DNA of 49,523 bases from Anaerosolibacter carboniphilus (GCF_014205875.1 NZ_JACHEN010000022.1:1-49523), one strand, 5' to 3'; counted from the stretch's first letter, positions 34,913-44,047 are shown. A program made the numbers and translations. Notes: generated by a model from the sequence alone, not told the origin.

Positions 34913-35653
34913 ATGCACAAAATATTGGTTGTAGATGATGATAAGAATATTGTATTGATGATTACTGAATTCTTGAAAATTCATGATATGAAAGCGATAC
35001 AGGCCTTTAATGGAAAGGAAGCGATCGAATTATTAGATGAATCTATTCAACTTGTTATCCTGGATATCAATATGAATGCGCTTAATGGGATTGAGGTATG
35101 CAAAATGATTCGGCAAAACTATAATGTCCCGATCCTTTTTCTCAGTGCAAACACTGCACAACATGATAAGGTATTAGGTCTGGGGGTAGGCGCGGATGAT
35201 TATATTACAAAACCCTTTGATCCATTAGAGTTGGTTGCAAGAGTAAAAGCGCATATTCGAAGACGTGAAGAATATAATAAAAACAGCCTAACGAGCATGG
35301 TAATTGGTTTCGATGAATTTTGTATTCATCGAAACGCACATAAAGTTATAAAAAATGGAGAAGAAATTTATCTATCGTCTACAGAATTCAAACTGTTGCT
35401 TTACTTTATTGATCATGCTTATATGGCCATGACAAGAAAGCAGATATTGATGGATGTATGGGAAAGCCAACATTATGATGAAAATACGGTTACTACTTAT
35501 GTGAAGAGATTGAGAGAAAAACTGAAAAGTGATGAAAATGATCAGGGATATATAAAATCTGTGAGGAGTGTGGGCTATATTTTTGAAGCGGATATCACAA
35601 TGCTTCCTCATCAAGCCAATCCCATCTATCTAAAGGACAAGTCCGCAAGATAA
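34913..35653 (+). CDS. OmpR/PhoB-family response regulator
   Basis: About 246 residues. The receiver has KILVVDDDKN, the phospho-acceptor Asp in VILDINM, and the Lys in YITKPFDPLE. The winged-helix domain ends with TVTTYVKRLREKLKSD and VGYIFEAD. ATG 34913 follows GAGGAGAAAGGA and begins directly at the receiver; the longer frame from 34808 would add 35 odd residues, so the later start is preferred. The likely partner kinase is at 31289. The broken patatin gene lies 38 bases downstream. Confidence 0.9.
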   Translation: MHKILVVDDDKNIVLMITEFLKIHDMKAIQAFNGKEAIELLDESIQLVILDINMNALNGIEVCKMIRQNYNVPILFLSANTAQHDKVLGLGVGADDYITKPFDPLELVARVKAHIRRREEYNKNSLTSMVIGFDEFCIHRNAHKVIKNGEEIYLSSTEFKLLLYFIDHAYMAMTRKQILMDVWESQHYDENTVTTYVKRLREKLKSDENDQGYIKSVRSVGYIFEADITMLPHQANPIYLKDKSAR

Positions 35654-35691
35654 AAATAGTATATACGTACAGTGAAAACAGAGGTGATGGC

Positions 35692-36564
35692 ATGGATAAA
35701 GAAACGGTATTCGACAATAGGGGATACAATGCCTTAGTCGTGGAAGGCGGTGCAATGAGGGGGATATTTTCCACGGGAGTCCTTGATGCTTTTTTAGAAA
35801 ATGGATTTAATCCCTTTGATATATGTATAGGCGTTTCTGCAGGAGCAACAAATATTGCATCTTACTTGGCAGAAATGTACCAAAGAAACTATAAAGTTTA
35901 TACGGATTATTCCATTCGCCCTGACTTTATAAATTGGATAAAATTTATGAAGGGTGGACATTTGGTTGATTTGGATTGGCTCTGGGATGCTACCATTAGG
36001 GAGATCAGGCTGGACTTAGAAAGGATATTCAGCACAAAAAAACAATTTTTTGTCGGTGTGACTGAAGTAAAAACAGGTAAAGCAGTCTATTTAAAGCCTG
36101 ATAAAAATAATTTGGAAGAGATCATGAAAGCCTCCAGTTCTATTCCAGTATTTTATAGAAACTTTTTAAGAATTAATAACATCGATTTTGCAGATGGGGG
36201 ATTGGCAGATCCGATACCAGTGATGGAAGCGTATAAGCGTAATGCTAAAAATATTATGGTTATTCGTTCGAGGCCCTATGATTATACGATGAAGTCTAAT
36301 TCTAATAATTTCTTAAGCAAGTAGTATTTTAAGAATCATCCCCAATTATTTAACACGATTAAAAATAGACCGAAGGTATATCATCAATCCATTGAATTTA
36401 TGCGTAATCCACCGAAGGACGTAAAGATTTTAGAAGTAAACCCGCCTAAGGAATTCCAAACGAAGAGGTTAACAAAGGATATTTCTATTTTAAGACAAGA
36501 TTATCATCTGGGATACAAAATAGGAATAGATATGATCCAGCGGTGGAATAGAGAAGTTACATAG
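35692..36564 (+). pseudogene. Patatin-like phospholipase gene interrupted by an in-frame TAG
   Basis: The open part (210 residues to 36324) has the serine-lipase elements: oxyanion loop VEGGAMRG, nucleophile GVSAG and catalytic DGGLAD. A TAG at 36322-36324 stops it, but the same frame continues cleanly for another 79 codons (beginning YFKNHPQLFNT and ending DMIQRWNREVT) to a stop at 36562-36564. That continuation matches the C-terminal part usual for YjjU-type bacterial patatins of about 290 residues. The change looks recent because the downstream frame is intact. The truncated product keeps the catalytic pair and could still be active. TAG serves as an ordinary stop for several nearby genes, so recoding is less likely than mutation. 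Confidence 0.8.
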
Positions 36565-36660
36565 AAATAGGTAGAGACATTTTCTTAGGAGTCGATTTGG
36601 AGCAGTAACAACGTTTTTATACCAGTTCGTAGTAGTAGAAAAATGTGACATAATAACATC

Positions 36661-36975
36661 GGTTGGACAGGATCGTCCGACCCTACGGTAGATCAATAAA
36701 TCATGGTTTTGTGTAGGGAACGACGACCCTGTCGTTCCGTAGGATACAGCTAAAAACCAAGGAATGGCGTCGATCCCTACGAGATACTGAACACATTGGT
36801 AGGGGCGATTCATGAATCGCCCTTTGACCACAGATATCACCTCAACTGTCATCCTGAACATCGTGAAGGATCTGCATTTAGGTTCTTAGATGCTTCACTG
36901 TGCTCAACATGACACGATCTAGGGATTGACGCATATACGACAAATACAGGCGAACAATGTTCGCCCCTACGATTT
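36661..36975. repeat. Cluster of palindromic intergenic repeats
   Basis: The gap 36565-37055 holds at least five hairpin units and no gene. They are: 36661-36682 (GGAC..GTCC core); 36717-36738 (GGAACGAC..GTCGTTCC); 36803-36822 (GGGCGATTCATGAATCGCCC, perfect); 36847-36913 (TGTCATCCTGA paired with TCAACATGACA, with an inner GAAGGATCT/AGATGCTTC pairing); and 36949-36965 (GGCGAAC..GTTCGCC). Most are edged by GTAGGG or CCCTAC. These resemble REP/MITE-like interspersed repeats of bacterial genomes. A related copy lies at 39909-39970. Confidence 0.8.
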
Positions 36976-37055
36976 TTTCTAACCTTAGCTTACGTGATTC
37001 ATTATGTTGCATTTTTTATTTTATGTGATGAAAGAAAAATAAGGGGGAAATTGAA

Positions 37056-37607
37056 TTGGCTATTATCTATTCAAAGGAGTATATTATAAATGAAAGAACT
37101 GTAGAAATACGAAGTGCTATCCCCAGTGATGCAGCACAATTAATAGAATTAAATAAAAAGCTGGCGGTAGAAACGAAGTATATGGTAAGAGAACTTCATG
37201 AAATAGATATTGATATTACGAACCAGGAAAACAGGATTAAGGATTTGAACGACCATGAAAATGGGTTATTGTTGGTAGCGTCTGTTGATGGAGCAATTGT
37301 CGGTCAGTTAGGAATCCTACCCGAGAAATTTGAGAGAATGAAACATATGGCTGGATTTGTAATAGGAATAGAGAAGGCATATTGGGGATATGGCATTGCA
37401 AAGTTATTGATGGATGAAGTGACGTCATGGTTTAGGTTGTCAACGCTGAAGAGAATAGAACTTAATGTCATCGAAGACAATGTTCGAGGGATTGCGCTGT
37501 ATAAAAAGTATGGATTTCAAATAGAAGGGAAGAAGATAAAAGATCATCATATCGGAGATGGAATATATCTTAATACTTTGCTCATGGGAAAGCTATTGGA
37601 TGAATAA
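37056..37607 (+). CDS. GNAT-family N-acetyltransferase
   Basis: 183 residues with the GNAT fold. The core has IRSAIPSDAAQLIELNK at the start, VGQLGIL (strand 4), FVIGIEKAYWGYGIAKLLMDE (acetyl-CoA pyrophosphate loop, here YWGYGIA) and ELNVIEDNVRGIALYKKYGF (strand 5/helix 4). The TTG start has AAGGGGG eight bases upstream. The closest general type is RimI/SpeG-like, but the substrate cannot be predicted. It stands alone between repeats and a terminator. Confidence 0.85.
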   Translation: MAIIYSKEYIINERTVEIRSAIPSDAAQLIELNKKLAVETKYMVRELHEIDIDITNQENRIKDLNDHENGLLLVASVDGAIVGQLGILPEKFERMKHMAGFVIGIEKAYWGYGIAKLLMDEVTSWFRLSTLKRIELNVIEDNVRGIALYKKYGFQIEGKKIKDHHIGDGIYLNTLLMGKLLDE

Positions 37608-37669
37608 GCTTGGATAGCTTTTCCATATAGCTGCCCATGCACAAGTTATAAGAAACTGAAATATGCAAT

Positions 37670-37699
37670 AAGTAGGAGAAGTCCTGCTTTTATTTTTTT
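37670..37699 (+). terminator. Rho-independent terminator after the GNAT gene
   Basis: AAGTAGGA pairs with TCCTGCTT (one G-U pair) around GAAG, followed by a long T run. Confidence 0.8.
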
Positions 37700-37836
37700 G
37701 AAAAAAAAACATTGAAGCTATAGTGACATATATAAAGTAGATATTTATATACAGACATAAGTCTTCATGTGATGGCATAAATATGGCTCAAAGGACAAAG
37801 ACAAAGCCCATTAACAATGGAAAGGAGCGTGTATTT

Positions 37837-39045
37837 ATGAAAACGATCGCGATTCTAGGTACCTTAGACTCAAAGGGAGCAGAGTTTAAGTTCATTAAGG
37901 ATACTATAGAAAAAGCTGGAGTCAATACTTTTGTTATCCATGTTGGTGTATGGGATGCACCTTTTACACCGGATGTTTCAAATGAAGAAGTTGCCCAAGC
38001 TGTCGGGGTGTCCGTTGAAGAACTGCAAGTAAAGAAAGACAGAGGCTATGCCATGGAGGTCATGGCTAAAGGTGCCGCTGAAATTGTAAAGAAGTTATAT
38101 GGGCAAGGTAAGTTTTCCAGTATCATCAGCTTAGGTGGAACTGGTGGTACCAGCATCGCATGTGGGGCAATGCGAGCATTGCCTATTGGCGTTCCTAAAC
38201 TTATGGTCTCTACGGTAGCTTCTGGCGATACAAGGGCTTACGTGGGTGTCTCAGATTTGACGATGATGCATTCTGTAGTGGATATCTCAGGGATTAACAG
38301 TATTTCAGCAAGCATCCTTTCAAATGCTGCCCATGCGATCGTCGGTATGACTGTCCATGAAACGGTTAAGCTGGAGAATGAAAAGCCTCTGATTGGAGCT
38401 ACCATGTTTGGGGTTACCACCCCTTGTGTCACGAAGGCAAGGGAATACTTAGAGAATGAAGGGTATGAAGTCCTTGTTTTCCATGCCACAGGCATAGGCG
38501 GTCAGGCAATGGAAAGCCTCGTAGAAGCAGGGTTTATCAAAGGCGTATTAGATATCACCACCACGGAATGGTGTGATGAACTGGTGGGCGGTATACTGGC
38601 AGCAGGACCCCGTCGATTAGAAGCCGCTGGAAAGTGTGGGGTGCCCCAAGTGGTATCTACCGGTGCCCTAGATATGGTGAACTTTGGTCCCTATGAGTCT
38701 GTACCAGAGAAGTTCAAACACAGGAATCTATATAAGCATAACCCATCCATCACATTGATGAGAACGACTGTGGAAGAATGTAGAGAATTGGGCAGAATCA
38801 TAGCTGGTAAATTAAATATGACAAATTCACCAACGACTTTGGTACTGCCACTGAAGGGGGTCTCTTTAATAGATGTGGAGGGACAAAGCTTTTATGGACC
38901 AGAGGAAGATCAAGCGCTGTTTGATGCCTTAAGGGAGAATATTGATCGAGAGAAGGTAACGGTTGTAGCGCTTGAGAAAGATATCAATAATGAAGAAGTA
39001 GCGTTGTTTATGGCAAAAGAGCTCATCGCGTTGATGGGAAGATAG
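37837..39045 (+). CDS. Tm-1-like ATP-binding protein (UPF0261)
   Basis: 402 residues from the ATG at 37837 (AAAGGAG upstream). It begins IAILGTLDSKGAEFKFIKDTI and has SLGGTGGTSIACGAMRALP, GVPKLMVSTVASGDT and HATGIGGQAMESL, hallmarks of the UPF0261/Tm-1 N-terminal family named after the tomato virus-resistance protein. The bacterial role is not established. The next gene encodes the other half of the eukaryotic fusion protein, so the two most likely form one enzyme or complex. Confidence 0.88.
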   Translation: MKTIAILGTLDSKGAEFKFIKDTIEKAGVNTFVIHVGVWDAPFTPDVSNEEVAQAVGVSVEELQVKKDRGYAMEVMAKGAAEIVKKLYGQGKFSSIISLGGTGGTSIACGAMRALPIGVPKLMVSTVASGDTRAYVGVSDLTMMHSVVDISGINSISASILSNAAHAIVGMTVHETVKLENEKPLIGATMFGVTTPCVTKAREYLENEGYEVLVFHATGIGGQAMESLVEAGFIKGVLDITTTEWCDELVGGILAAGPRRLEAAGKCGVPQVVSTGALDMVNFGPYESVPEKFKHRNLYKHNPSITLMRTTVEECRELGRIIAGKLNMTNSPTTLVLPLKGVSLIDVEGQSFYGPEEDQALFDALRENIDREKVTVVALEKDINNEEVALFMAKELIALMGR

Positions 39046-39067
39046 AAAAGTTTAAGGGGGATTGAAA

Positions 39068-39895
39068 ATGAGATTAGGACGGAGTGAAATATTAAAAAAT
39101 TTAAGGGCACAGATTGCTGAAGGGAAAATGATCCTTGGAGCGGGTGCTGGTACAGGTATTTCAGCAAAGAGTGGAGAAGCTGGCGGAGTAGATATGATCA
39201 TCATATATAACTCGGGTAGATATAGAATGGCGGGGAGGGGTTCTCTAGCAGGATTGTTACCCTATGGGGATGCAAATCAAATCGTTATGGATATGGGGAA
39301 TGAAGTATTGCCAGTGGTGAAGAAAACCCCGGTGCTGGCAGGGGTGTGTGGAACTGATCCTTTTAGGCTGATGGATGTTTTCTTAAAACAGTTAAAGGAT
39401 GCGGGATTTGTAGGTGTTCAGAATTTCCCAACGGTGGGATTGATCGATGGCATATTTAGAGCCAATCTTGAGGAAACTGGCATGGGGTATGACCTGGAAG
39501 TAGAGATGATCAGACAGGCCCATGGGCTGGATCTATTGACAACACCTTATGTTTTCGATGAAGCGCAAGCCAGAAAAATGGCAGAGGCAGGGGCTGATAT
39601 TTTGGTTGCCCATATGGGTTTAACCACAAAGGGAACCATAGGAGCCAAAACAGCTTTAACACTAGATGATTGTGTAGCGAGAGTCCAAGCGATCCATGAT
39701 GCAGGCAGATCCGTAAATCCTGACATATTGGTTATTTGCCATGGTGGTCCAATTGCTGAGCCGGAAGATGTCGAATATGTGCTTTCCAGAACAAAGGGAG
39801 TGGTAGGTTTCTTTGGAGCATCCAGTATTGAAAGATTTGCCACGGAGGTTGGAATCAAACAACAGGCAGAGGCATTTAAAAATATAGGCATATAG
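39068..39895 (+). CDS. PEP-hydrolase-family TIM-barrel protein (Tm-1 C-terminal-like)
   Basis: 275 residues from ATG 39068 (AAGGGGG upstream). Stretches such as [46 protein letters not shown] and [16 protein letters not shown] are typical of the phosphoenolpyruvate-hydrolase family, which forms the C-terminal part of plant and fungal Tm-1-like proteins. The start is 23 bases after the upstream stop, indicating an operon. The stop is TAG followed at once by TGA. Catalytic role in this organism is unknown. Confidence 0.85.
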   Translation: MRLGRSEILKNLRAQIAEGKMILGAGAGTGISAKSGEAGGVDMIIIYNSGRYRMAGRGSLAGLLPYGDANQIVMDMGNEVLPVVKKTPVLAGVCGTDPFRLMDVFLKQLKDAGFVGVQNFPTVGLIDGIFRANLEETGMGYDLEVEMIRQAHGLDLLTTPYVFDEAQARKMAEAGADILVAHMGLTTKGTIGAKTALTLDDCVARVQAIHDAGRSVNPDILVICHGGPIAEPEDVEYVLSRTKGVVGFFGASSIERFATEVGIKQQAEAFKNIGI

Positions 39896-39908
39896 TGATC
39901 AGACCAAC

Positions 39909-39970
39909 GGATGGACAGGGGCGTCCATCCCTACAAAATCACAGAAAATCATGTTTTGCGTAGGGAACGA
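39909..39970. repeat. Second copy of the palindromic repeat
   Basis: GGATGGACAGGGGCGTCCATCC is a hairpin followed by CCTAC. ATCATGTTTTGCGTAGGGAACGA then matches ATCATGGTTTTGTGTAGGGAACGA at 36700-36724 with small differences. It shows that the cluster at 36661 is a repeated genomic element rather than local noise. Confidence 0.7.
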
Positions 39971-40054
39971 TGCACCGATCTCTGCGAAATAGTGGTCATA
40001 ATGATAAGGGTGGGGTTTTCCGCCTGATTATCAAACATCATTTTAATATTATGC

Positions 40055-40090
40055 AAAAGAGCCTGCATGAAAAAAGCAGACTCTTTTGTT
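40055..40090. terminator. Bidirectional terminator between convergent genes
   Basis: AAAAGAGCCTGC and GCAGACTCTTTT form a stem with one mismatch, edged by A and T runs. It serves the PEP-hydrolase-like gene (+) and tgl (-). Confidence 0.75.
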
Positions 40091-40132
40091 GTTTTCACTG
40101 TGAAAGATACTGTTGTATGGTTTGAATCGGGA

Positions 40133-40897
40133 TTAGGAGCCTACAAAGTTTAAATATCTGTAGGCTAAATATTTAAAATCTGGAAGGGTTACGGAATCTA
40201 ACAATTTGGCTGGTTCGGTTGCCTCATTTTTTCGATATTTTTCGAGAACCTGAATGATTTTATCAACCGATCCTATGCCGATACCATGACCATAATAGGT
40301 GTCGTTGCCTAAATCGATAATATTCTCTCCTTGCCATTGGGGAGTTAATGGATCCACATCGGGATTATCGATATATCTACAATCGCCAGGTAAGTAATCA
40401 GGTCTTTTTTTGTAAGTGGTAACGCCCAGATCTTTATCAAGCGCCTTCCAGTTCATCAAATATATTTCAGAAAACATTTCATCGAAAAGCTTCTTGGGAA
40501 GTATGTTGAGGAGAGCCTTGTAATAAATAATGATGATGGCCGTGGCGCATTCAGTACCATATTTTGGACCGTTTATGAAAATATCCAGAATTGCATCCGA
40601 TGGGTGTACACCATTCTTCAGGGAGAAACCTCCTTCTTCGCTGCGGTCCCAATAATCAGGGTTGCAGATGGATTTACGAAAAGTCTTAAAATGTATCTTA
40701 CTGTTATAAAGCTCTCTAGCTGCCTGAATGATATTTGTTCGTAAATCCAGTTCAAACTTGAGCTGATCCAAAGACGAATAGGAATAAATATATTCACTTG
40801 CGGTTAATATCTCCATCATTTTTCTTTGTAAAGGATCTAACGGGTACTGATTGGCAAAGTCATCAAGGAGAATCACGCGATCAAAGATGATAATCAT
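40133..40897 (-). CDS. tgl: Spore-coat protein-glutamine gamma-glutamyltransferase (transglutaminase)
   Basis: 254 residues including tail, close to the 245 of Bacillus subtilis Tgl. The enzyme cross-links coat proteins by joining glutamine and lysine side chains. Conserved blocks: MIIIFDRVILL at the start, NGPKYGTECATAIIIIYYKAL with the catalytic Cys117, LPGDCRYIDNPDVDPLTPQWQGENII and YYGHGIGI with a catalytic-region His. The ATG at 40897 has GGGGGTGA upstream and overlaps the preceding gene's stop by four bases. This is the clearest sign that the host makes endospores. Confidence 0.9.
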   Translation of the reverse strand: MIIIFDRVILLDDFANQYPLDPLQRKMMEILTASEYIYSYSSLDQLKFELDLRTNIIQAARELYNSKIHFKTFRKSICNPDYWDRSEEGGFSLKNGVHPSDAILDIFINGPKYGTECATAIIIIYYKALLNILPKKLFDEMFSEIYLMNWKALDKDLGVTTYKKRPDYLPGDCRYIDNPDVDPLTPQWQGENIIDLGNDTYYGHGIGIGSVDKIIQVLEKYRKNEATEPAKLLDSVTLPDFKYLAYRYLNFVGS

Positions 40898-42099
40898 TGT
40901 TTCACCCCCATAGCTGCTCCAGCAATGGCTATTTGGTGGGCGATTGGATATTGAATCCATGTTTTCCACGAAGATATATTCTTTTGATGGAGCAAATAGG
41001 AGAAGTTTGCAAGCAATATCTTGGTATCCATATCTAGCTTTGTATATACATCTAAAAGCTGCGATTCTTTTTCAGAAAAGGCTTCAAATGTTTTGCCAGT
41101 GAGAAGATCAATGGATTTGTATAGATATTTAGCTTCTAAAACAATAACGTATGGAATTGGATACGTTGATTGCTGAAAAGTTTCGCCTGTAAAATGCAAG
41201 AATAGGCAGTTTTCTTTCATCCAATCAACAAATGCTGCATATTGTTTTTCTCCGGGTGCATTGTCCCTTATATCTATTAGGGGACAAAAACTTAGAAGTT
41301 TGCGAGCTAGATCCACATCCTTTGCGTTTTCTGATTTTAATCGAGCTGCGATCGAAATCAAACTGTTAGGATCATGGGACTGAAAAAAAGTCCAAACCAA
41401 ATGATTGATAAAAAGCCCTTTGGCATATCGTTTAAAAATCATATCTATGGTCATTGGCAGAATGGTTTTGTCTCGGTATACTTTTATGAGCAGTGTTGCT
41501 GTGATGTCCAATATCTCATCATATTCATTAGACAGTCCGTCAGCTATGGATCCTGTTTCCAGCATCCATTTCAAAACGGAATGAACAGTTTGTATATAGT
41601 CGCAGGATGAACATTGAATGGCTGAAGTATCTTTTCTGCCTATGATGATCTCGTCAGCAATGGATAGTGCCACGCGATTCCGTAGATTTAATTGATCAAA
41701 AATCTCATATTTTTCAATATCATGTTTCAGCAAAAACAGGCTGGAAAAGGGCAGGTTTTCCCCATTGATTAGGCTTATTGCTTTTTCTTGATCAGTTTTC
41801 ATCAGTTCATGAAATGACGCTGCTATGTTGTAAGCTTCACCGTGGGAGTTCATTTCATCGAAAGGATGCAGGTTGTCTAAGGAATTTAAGGATACATAAT
41901 AGTCCTTATTGCTGGAATGATTGTTTTTCGTTGACGATGGATGATCTGGAAAGGCTGAAGAGAACATGCTTCTATGATGGGTATCATAAACATCTTCTGT
42001 CGATCGATATAGGCCTTGAGGAAAAATACATGCCAGCCTATAAGGATACATATTTTTGTACATGGGAATATAGGAGTATTGATAGTACGGAAACATCAT
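40894..42099 (-). CDS. Unknown protein coupled to tgl, possible spore-coat protein
   Basis: 401 residues. The N-terminus is rich in Tyr, Pro and Met (FPYYQYSYIPMYKNMYPYR), as in many coat proteins. A Ser/His/Asn-rich stretch follows, then a mostly helical domain of about 300 residues (from about residue 80) with no motif I recognise. Four cysteines occur, two in CSSC. Its stop overlaps the tgl start, so they are made together. I infer it is a substrate, localiser or partner of the transglutaminase. AGGTGA precedes the ATG at 42099; the second ATG three bases later is equally possible. Confidence 0.6.
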   Translation of the reverse strand: MMFPYYQYSYIPMYKNMYPYRLACIFPQGLYRSTEDVYDTHHRSMFSSAFPDHPSSTKNNHSSNKDYYVSLNSLDNLHPFDEMNSHGEAYNIAASFHELMKTDQEKAISLINGENLPFSSLFLLKHDIEKYEIFDQLNLRNRVALSIADEIIIGRKDTSAIQCSSCDYIQTVHSVLKWMLETGSIADGLSNEYDEILDITATLLIKVYRDKTILPMTIDMIFKRYAKGLFINHLVWTFFQSHDPNSLISIAARLKSENAKDVDLARKLLSFCPLIDIRDNAPGEKQYAAFVDWMKENCLFLHFTGETFQQSTYPIPYVIVLEAKYLYKSIDLLTGKTFEAFSEKESQLLDVYTKLDMDTKILLANFSYLLHQKNISSWKTWIQYPIAHQIAIAGAAMGVKQ

Positions 42100-42146
42100 T
42101 GATTCACCTCATATTTTTGGTATTTATACATCATATGAGGTTCAAT

Positions 42147-42180
42147 CAAAAAAGGAGAAACCATTTTGATTTCTCCTTTA
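42147..42180 (-). terminator. Terminator of the BCCT/lyase operon
   Basis: AAAGGAGAAA and TTTCTCCTTT form a ten-pair stem; read on the minus strand it is followed by seven T residues. It ends the transcript coming from 45697. Confidence 0.85.
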
Positions 42181-42221
42181 AATTGCATATAGACCCACTA
42201 TGTTTTGGACAGGAAAATGCC

Positions 42222-42476
42222 TCATTTTGTTTTTATTGAGAAATCCTTTTTTCTAAAGATAGAACGGAGGAGTACAATCCATCCCCAAGAAATAGATAGG
42301 GAAGGAAGCGCTGCTATCCATGCAGCTTCAAAAGGAGATATTTTTGAGAATCTTAACGGACTGAAAAATATAATAAAGCTAATTACCAACATCAAAAATA
42401 ACGTGATACGTTCAAACATTGTGGAGGGTGGATTTGTAAAAATTTTAAAGATATCGATTTTTACTTTCATACTCAC
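42222..42476 (-). CDS. Small two-helix membrane protein downstream of the lyase
   Basis: About 84 residues with two membrane helices (roughly 22-42 and 50-69) and a basic C-terminus (RKKDFSIKTK). It can start at GTG 42476, overlapping the lyase stop (GTGA), or at ATG 42470; ribosome sites are weak, so coupling to the upstream gene is likely. It ends just before a strong terminator. Family not recognised. It could be an accessory to the BCCT transporter, but nothing shows this. Confidence 0.55.
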   Translation of the reverse strand: MSMKVKIDIFKIFTNPPSTMFERITLFLMLVISFIIFFSPLRFSKISPFEAAWIAALPSLSISWGWIVLLRSIFRKKDFSIKTK

Positions 42477-44023
42477 ACCAACTTCCCAATTTTTTCTTCT
42501 ACCAATGCGATGATTCTGCCTGAATGGATCAACTCCCTTAAAGTATTGATATGAGGATATAGGTATAGATCTTCTTCCATGATAGGCACCGTAAGGCCTA
42601 TTTCTTCCAAAACTGCCTTGGAAGCAGTGCCTGGCTGTAAAGTATGATCCATTAGCTGGTAAGCTTGAAATACAGACAATAGTTCGATGGCTAAAATATA
42701 CTCAAGCTTCTCTACGACCTGTCTGGCTTTCTTCGAAGCGTTATATCCCATGGCTACGTAATCTTCTTGGTTGCCGCAGGTAGGTATGCTGTCTATCGTG
42801 GCTGGATGGGATAAAATCTTCATATCATTTAATAAACCTGCCTGAGAATACTGGGGAATCATCAAACCAGAGTTAAGGCCCGGGTTCTTCACAAGAAACC
42901 ATGGATATTCTGAGAGATTTCCATCTATCAATCGATTATTTCTACGCTCTGACATTTTTCCGATCATGGTGGCAGCAATACAAGCTGAATCCATCTCAAT
43001 GCCTATATAGGAGGAATCAGGATTCCCACCTGAGATAGCCTCTCCATCATCGCCATCGGGCCATAGGATAGGATTGTCACAACAGGAATTCATCTCAATT
43101 TCAATGGTTTTTAAAGCATCCTTTAGGGTTTTCTTTGCAGCTCCATGGAGCTGAGGGATACATCGGATTGATAGGGCATCTTGAAGGCGGTAATCTTCAT
43201 GATGCTTTGCAATTTGTGAATCCTTTAATATGTTTCGAACATTATATGCCGTATTCCCTTGATCCTCATGGGGGCGTACAACCATCAATCGATCATCAAA
43301 GGCCTTGGTAGTTCCTTTTAGTACCTCCAGGGTCATGGCGCCGATAATATCAGCAGTCTTGGAGGCTTGCAGCATATCATAGAGGGCCAGCGCTCCAAGG
43401 GCGGTAACACTGGTAGTGCCTGATACCAATATCAGGCCTTCTTTGGAAGACAATGTCGTAGGCTTCAGGCCAATTTTGTGTAGTGCCTCTTTGGCAGGTA
43501 TCAATTCTCCATCTACGTATGCGTTGCCCTCACCTATTAAAACCAAGGCCATATGGGCTTCTGGAGAGAGATAACCGACGGACCCTTCTTTTGGGGCGAA
43601 GGGGGTTAGGCCTAGATTTAAGAACTGTCTATACATCTCAAGGGTTTCCATGCGAATCCCGCTATAACCTTGTCCTGCATTTTGGAGGACCATCAGCATC
43701 GTTCCTCGTACTTCCTCTATAGAAAGAGGGTTACCGATGGAGGTAGCGTGGGATAGAACAATATTTCTCTGTAGCTGGGTGGTTTCTTCAGGAGATATGG
43801 TCTGGGTACAAAGTGCGCCAAAGCCTGTGGTGATCCCATACATGATACGTCCTTCTTTGATCCATTTCTCCACGAGGTTTCGTGAATTTTTCACACGCTG
43901 CGCATAGGCATCAGAAAATTCTACTTTGGCACCATGACGAGCAACAGCAACGAATTCTTCTATGCTAATCTTGTTCCCAAGAACAACTTTTTCTATAGCT
44001 TTCTCAAATTTTTTTTCAATCAA
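42473..44023 (-). CDS. HAL-fold lyase lacking the MIO tripeptide; ergothionase candidate
   Basis: 516 residues, the size of histidine ammonia-lyase (HutH), with clear family blocks: YGITTGFGAL (conserved active-site Tyr62), NIVLSHATSIGNPL, and DSIPTCGNQEDYVAMG. The Ala-Ser-Gly that cyclises to the MIO cofactor is missing. The usual GSVGASGDLAPLAH reads GSVGYLSPEAH (residues 147-157). The LING Asn is Ser (LVSG), and QDPYSLR is QDALSIR. So it cannot use normal HAL chemistry. Ergothionase, which removes trimethylamine from ergothioneine, is a known MIO-free relative and fits the adjacent BCCT betaine-type transporter. No hutU or hutI is nearby. TTG start with AAGGAGG upstream. Confidence 0.85.
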   Translation of the reverse strand: MIEKKFEKAIEKVVLGNKISIEEFVAVARHGAKVEFSDAYAQRVKNSRNLVEKWIKEGRIMYGITTGFGALCTQTISPEETTQLQRNIVLSHATSIGNPLSIEEVRGTMLMVLQNAGQGYSGIRMETLEMYRQFLNLGLTPFAPKEGSVGYLSPEAHMALVLIGEGNAYVDGELIPAKEALHKIGLKPTTLSSKEGLILVSGTTSVTALGALALYDMLQASKTADIIGAMTLEVLKGTTKAFDDRLMVVRPHEDQGNTAYNVRNILKDSQIAKHHEDYRLQDALSIRCIPQLHGAAKKTLKDALKTIEIEMNSCCDNPILWPDGDDGEAISGGNPDSSYIGIEMDSACIAATMIGKMSERRNNRLIDGNLSEYPWFLVKNPGLNSGLMIPQYSQAGLLNDMKILSHPATIDSIPTCGNQEDYVAMGYNASKKARQVVEKLEYILAIELLSVFQAYQLMDHTLQPGTASKAVLEEIGLTVPIMEEDLYLYPHINTLRELIHSGRIIALVEEKIGKLV

Positions 44024-44047
44024 TGTTACTGCCTCCTTATATTAAAT

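Noticed and set aside
36661..36975. Possible CRISPR array or attachment site in the repeat cluster
   Set aside because: The hairpins differ in sequence and spacing and show no regular repeat-spacer pattern or integrase gene.
42473..44023. Annotating the lyase as histidine ammonia-lyase (hutH)
   Set aside because: The Ala-Ser-Gly that forms the MIO cofactor is absent and other catalytic residues are changed; no urocanate-pathway genes are nearby.
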